Shown here: in pieces, positions 40,548 through 41,578 of the stretch
Position numbering within the stretch: position 1 is the first letter of the stretch
Layout: the number at the start of each line of letters is the position of its first letter
Source of the DNA: Flavobacteriales bacterium
GTDB taxonomy: Bacteria > Bacteroidota > Bacteroidia > Flavobacteriales > BACL11
NCBI GenBank assembly: GCA_002697625.1
Contig: NZWX01000024.1
Coordinates: forward strand, 1-41,578
Direction: 5' to 3'
Length of the DNA: 41,578 bases
The notes under the pieces: generated by a model
What the model was told of the DNA's origin: nothing
Database searches by the model: none
What the model saw: the letters and a program-made list of their open reading frames with translations, nothing else
Program-made: the position numbers and the translations under genes

Positions 40548-41578
40548 TGAGAATAATATTTTTTCTCTATTCTCTATTTTTAATTGCATGTGTTTCTGAA
40601 ACAGAATCGGTAAAAGAAACCAAAAATCAGGATCCGATTGTTGTTGTTTCTGAACTGATTGATAAGGATATTACGAACGATTCTTTGTATGTAGCAAGAG
40701 CAAAGATAAATATTGAACGGAAGAGATTTAAGGAGGCTTTGAAAGATTTGAATCAGGCAAATTCTTTAGATTCTACAAAAGGAGAAACCCATTATTTATT
40801 AGCTGATGTACTTTTAGAATTAGTGAAATCAAGGGTAGGAGACGATTCTTATCTTGTTTTATCTTCTGAACATTTTTATACTTCAGTAAGATACAATTAT
40901 AATATTGCACTTTCTTATAAGAAAGCAGGCGAAATATTCTTGTTTAGAGGGAAGACCTTTGAAAATGATGAATATTTAAATACATCCGTTAAATTATTAG
41001 AAGAATCAATTTTAGTTAATGCATCAGATCCTCATACTTTTTTATTATTAGGATATTGTTATATAGAATTGGATAGAAAGGAACAAGCTGTCTTATGTTT
41101 TAATAAGACTGTCGAGTTAGATTCTAATAATGAAGAAGGTTATTTACAATTAGGTAATCTTCATCATTCTTTAGCAGATTCTTTATCTTTTTTTTATTAT
41201 ACTAAAGTAGTAAAAATAAATCCGGAGAATAGGATAGCTTGGTACAATATGGGTTTGGCCTATCATAGCAATTCTATGTATTCAGAGGCTCAAGAAGTAT
41301 ATCATAAAATAATAGATATAGGAATTGAAGATAGAATATATGAAAACGCTATTTATAATTTAGGATTTATGTTTCAGGATGATTTAAAGGATTATAAAAA
41401 TGCAATAAATTATTTCATTGAGGTTTTAAGGGTTAATCCTAATTATTATTTAGCTTATTTTAGGATGGCAATCTGTTATCAGGGATTAGGGGATGTGGTA
41501 AATGCGGAACAGTATTATAGAAAAGCATTAGGGATTAATCCTAATTTTAAAGAGGCAAATGATAGGTTGAATAAATTA
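40547..41578 (+). CDS. TPR-repeat lipoprotein, running to the window edge
   Basis: Starts at the ATG sharing a base with the recA stop and stays open for 344 codons to the last base; no stop codon is inside the window, so the 3' end is undetermined. The N-terminus is a lipoprotein signal ([15 protein letters not shown], lipid cysteine at 15). From about residue 50 there are about seven TPR units, for example RKRFKEALKDLNQANSLDS, PHTFLLLGYCYIELDRKEQA, NRIAWYNMGLAYHSNSMYSEA and YYLAYFRMAICYQGLGD. TPR proteins scaffold protein contacts; the partner is unknown. The one-base overlap suggests translation coupled to recA. Confidence 0.88.
   Translation, partial: MRIIFFLYSLFLIACVSETESVKETKNQDPIVVVSELIDKDITNDSLYVARAKINIERKRFKEALKDLNQANSLDSTKGETHYLLADVLLELVKSRVGDDSYLVLSSEHFYTSVRYNYNIALSYKKAGEIFLFRGKTFENDEYLNTSVKLLEESILVNASDPHTFLLLGYCYIELDRKEQAVLCFNKTVELDSNNEEGYLQLGNLHHSLADSLSFFYYTKVVKINPENRIAWYNMGLAYHSNSMYSEAQEVYHKIIDIGIEDRIYENAIYNLGFMFQDDLKDYKNAINYFIEVLRVNPNYYLAYFRMAICYQGLGDVVNAEQYYRKALGINPNFKEANDRLNKL

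Overview
This is an AT-rich, gene-dense chromosomal window from a member of the Bacteroidota, most likely order Flavobacteriales. Four things point there: a TonB-dependent receptor with an N-terminal carboxypeptidase-like domain; the type IX secretion (T9SS) protein PorQ and four proteins with T9SS sorting tails, one of them of the gliding-motility type; the Bacteroidota promoter element TAnnTTTG ahead of most transcription units; and almost no Shine-Dalgarno sequences. Nothing points to a phage, plasmid, insertion sequence, CRISPR array, rRNA or tRNA. I read it as core genome with secreted-protein genes inserted between housekeeping genes.

Layout. 1-5132: orphan TonB-dependent receptor (-), Bax-inhibitor-1-like membrane protein (+) and the translational GTPase BipA/TypA (-), the last two converging on a bidirectional terminator. 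5334-9652: type B ribosomal protein L31 with its own promoter and terminator, a GlmU-like nucleotidyltransferase/acyltransferase, an unknown 100-residue protein, and Lon protease 2 bases after it. 9730-15176: an unknown secreted barrel-like protein, PorQ, cytidylate kinase, IspH, then ribosomal protein S1 behind a structured leader. 15236-18795: pyrR, pyrB, a small possibly STAS-like protein, a T9SS cargo protein and ribonuclease Z, tightly packed. 18856-21837: a large adhesin-like protein with SprB-type repeats and a gliding-type (type B) tail.

21827-26261 (-): a compact operon of glycosyltransferase, threonylcarbamoyl-AMP synthase, CCA-adding enzyme, a pRiA4b ORF-3-like protein and MiaA, so three of its five genes mature or modify tRNA. 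26369-28772: DUF6340-like lipoprotein, prohibitin-family protein and a small secreted protein. 28935-34947: gingipain-like C25 protease, RuvX and an Omp28-like CxxC protein; the protease and the Omp28-like protein carry T9SS tails. 34993-41578: UvrA (-), an ECF-like sigma factor, a 59-residue protein, endonuclease III, RecA and a TPR lipoprotein that runs to the window edge, a cluster rich in DNA repair.

Most of this is recognisable and ordinary. I found no convincing new defence or mobile system. The points most worth following are non-coding or small: two mutually exclusive hairpins in the S1 leader, a near-identical 60-base tandem repeat inside rpsA, a perfect 11-base inverted repeat ending at the start codon of the Omp28-like gene, and three small uncharacterised proteins in conserved-looking contexts (beside lon, behind pyrB, behind the sigma factor). 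Promoter elements also show that several genes start later than their longest open frame.
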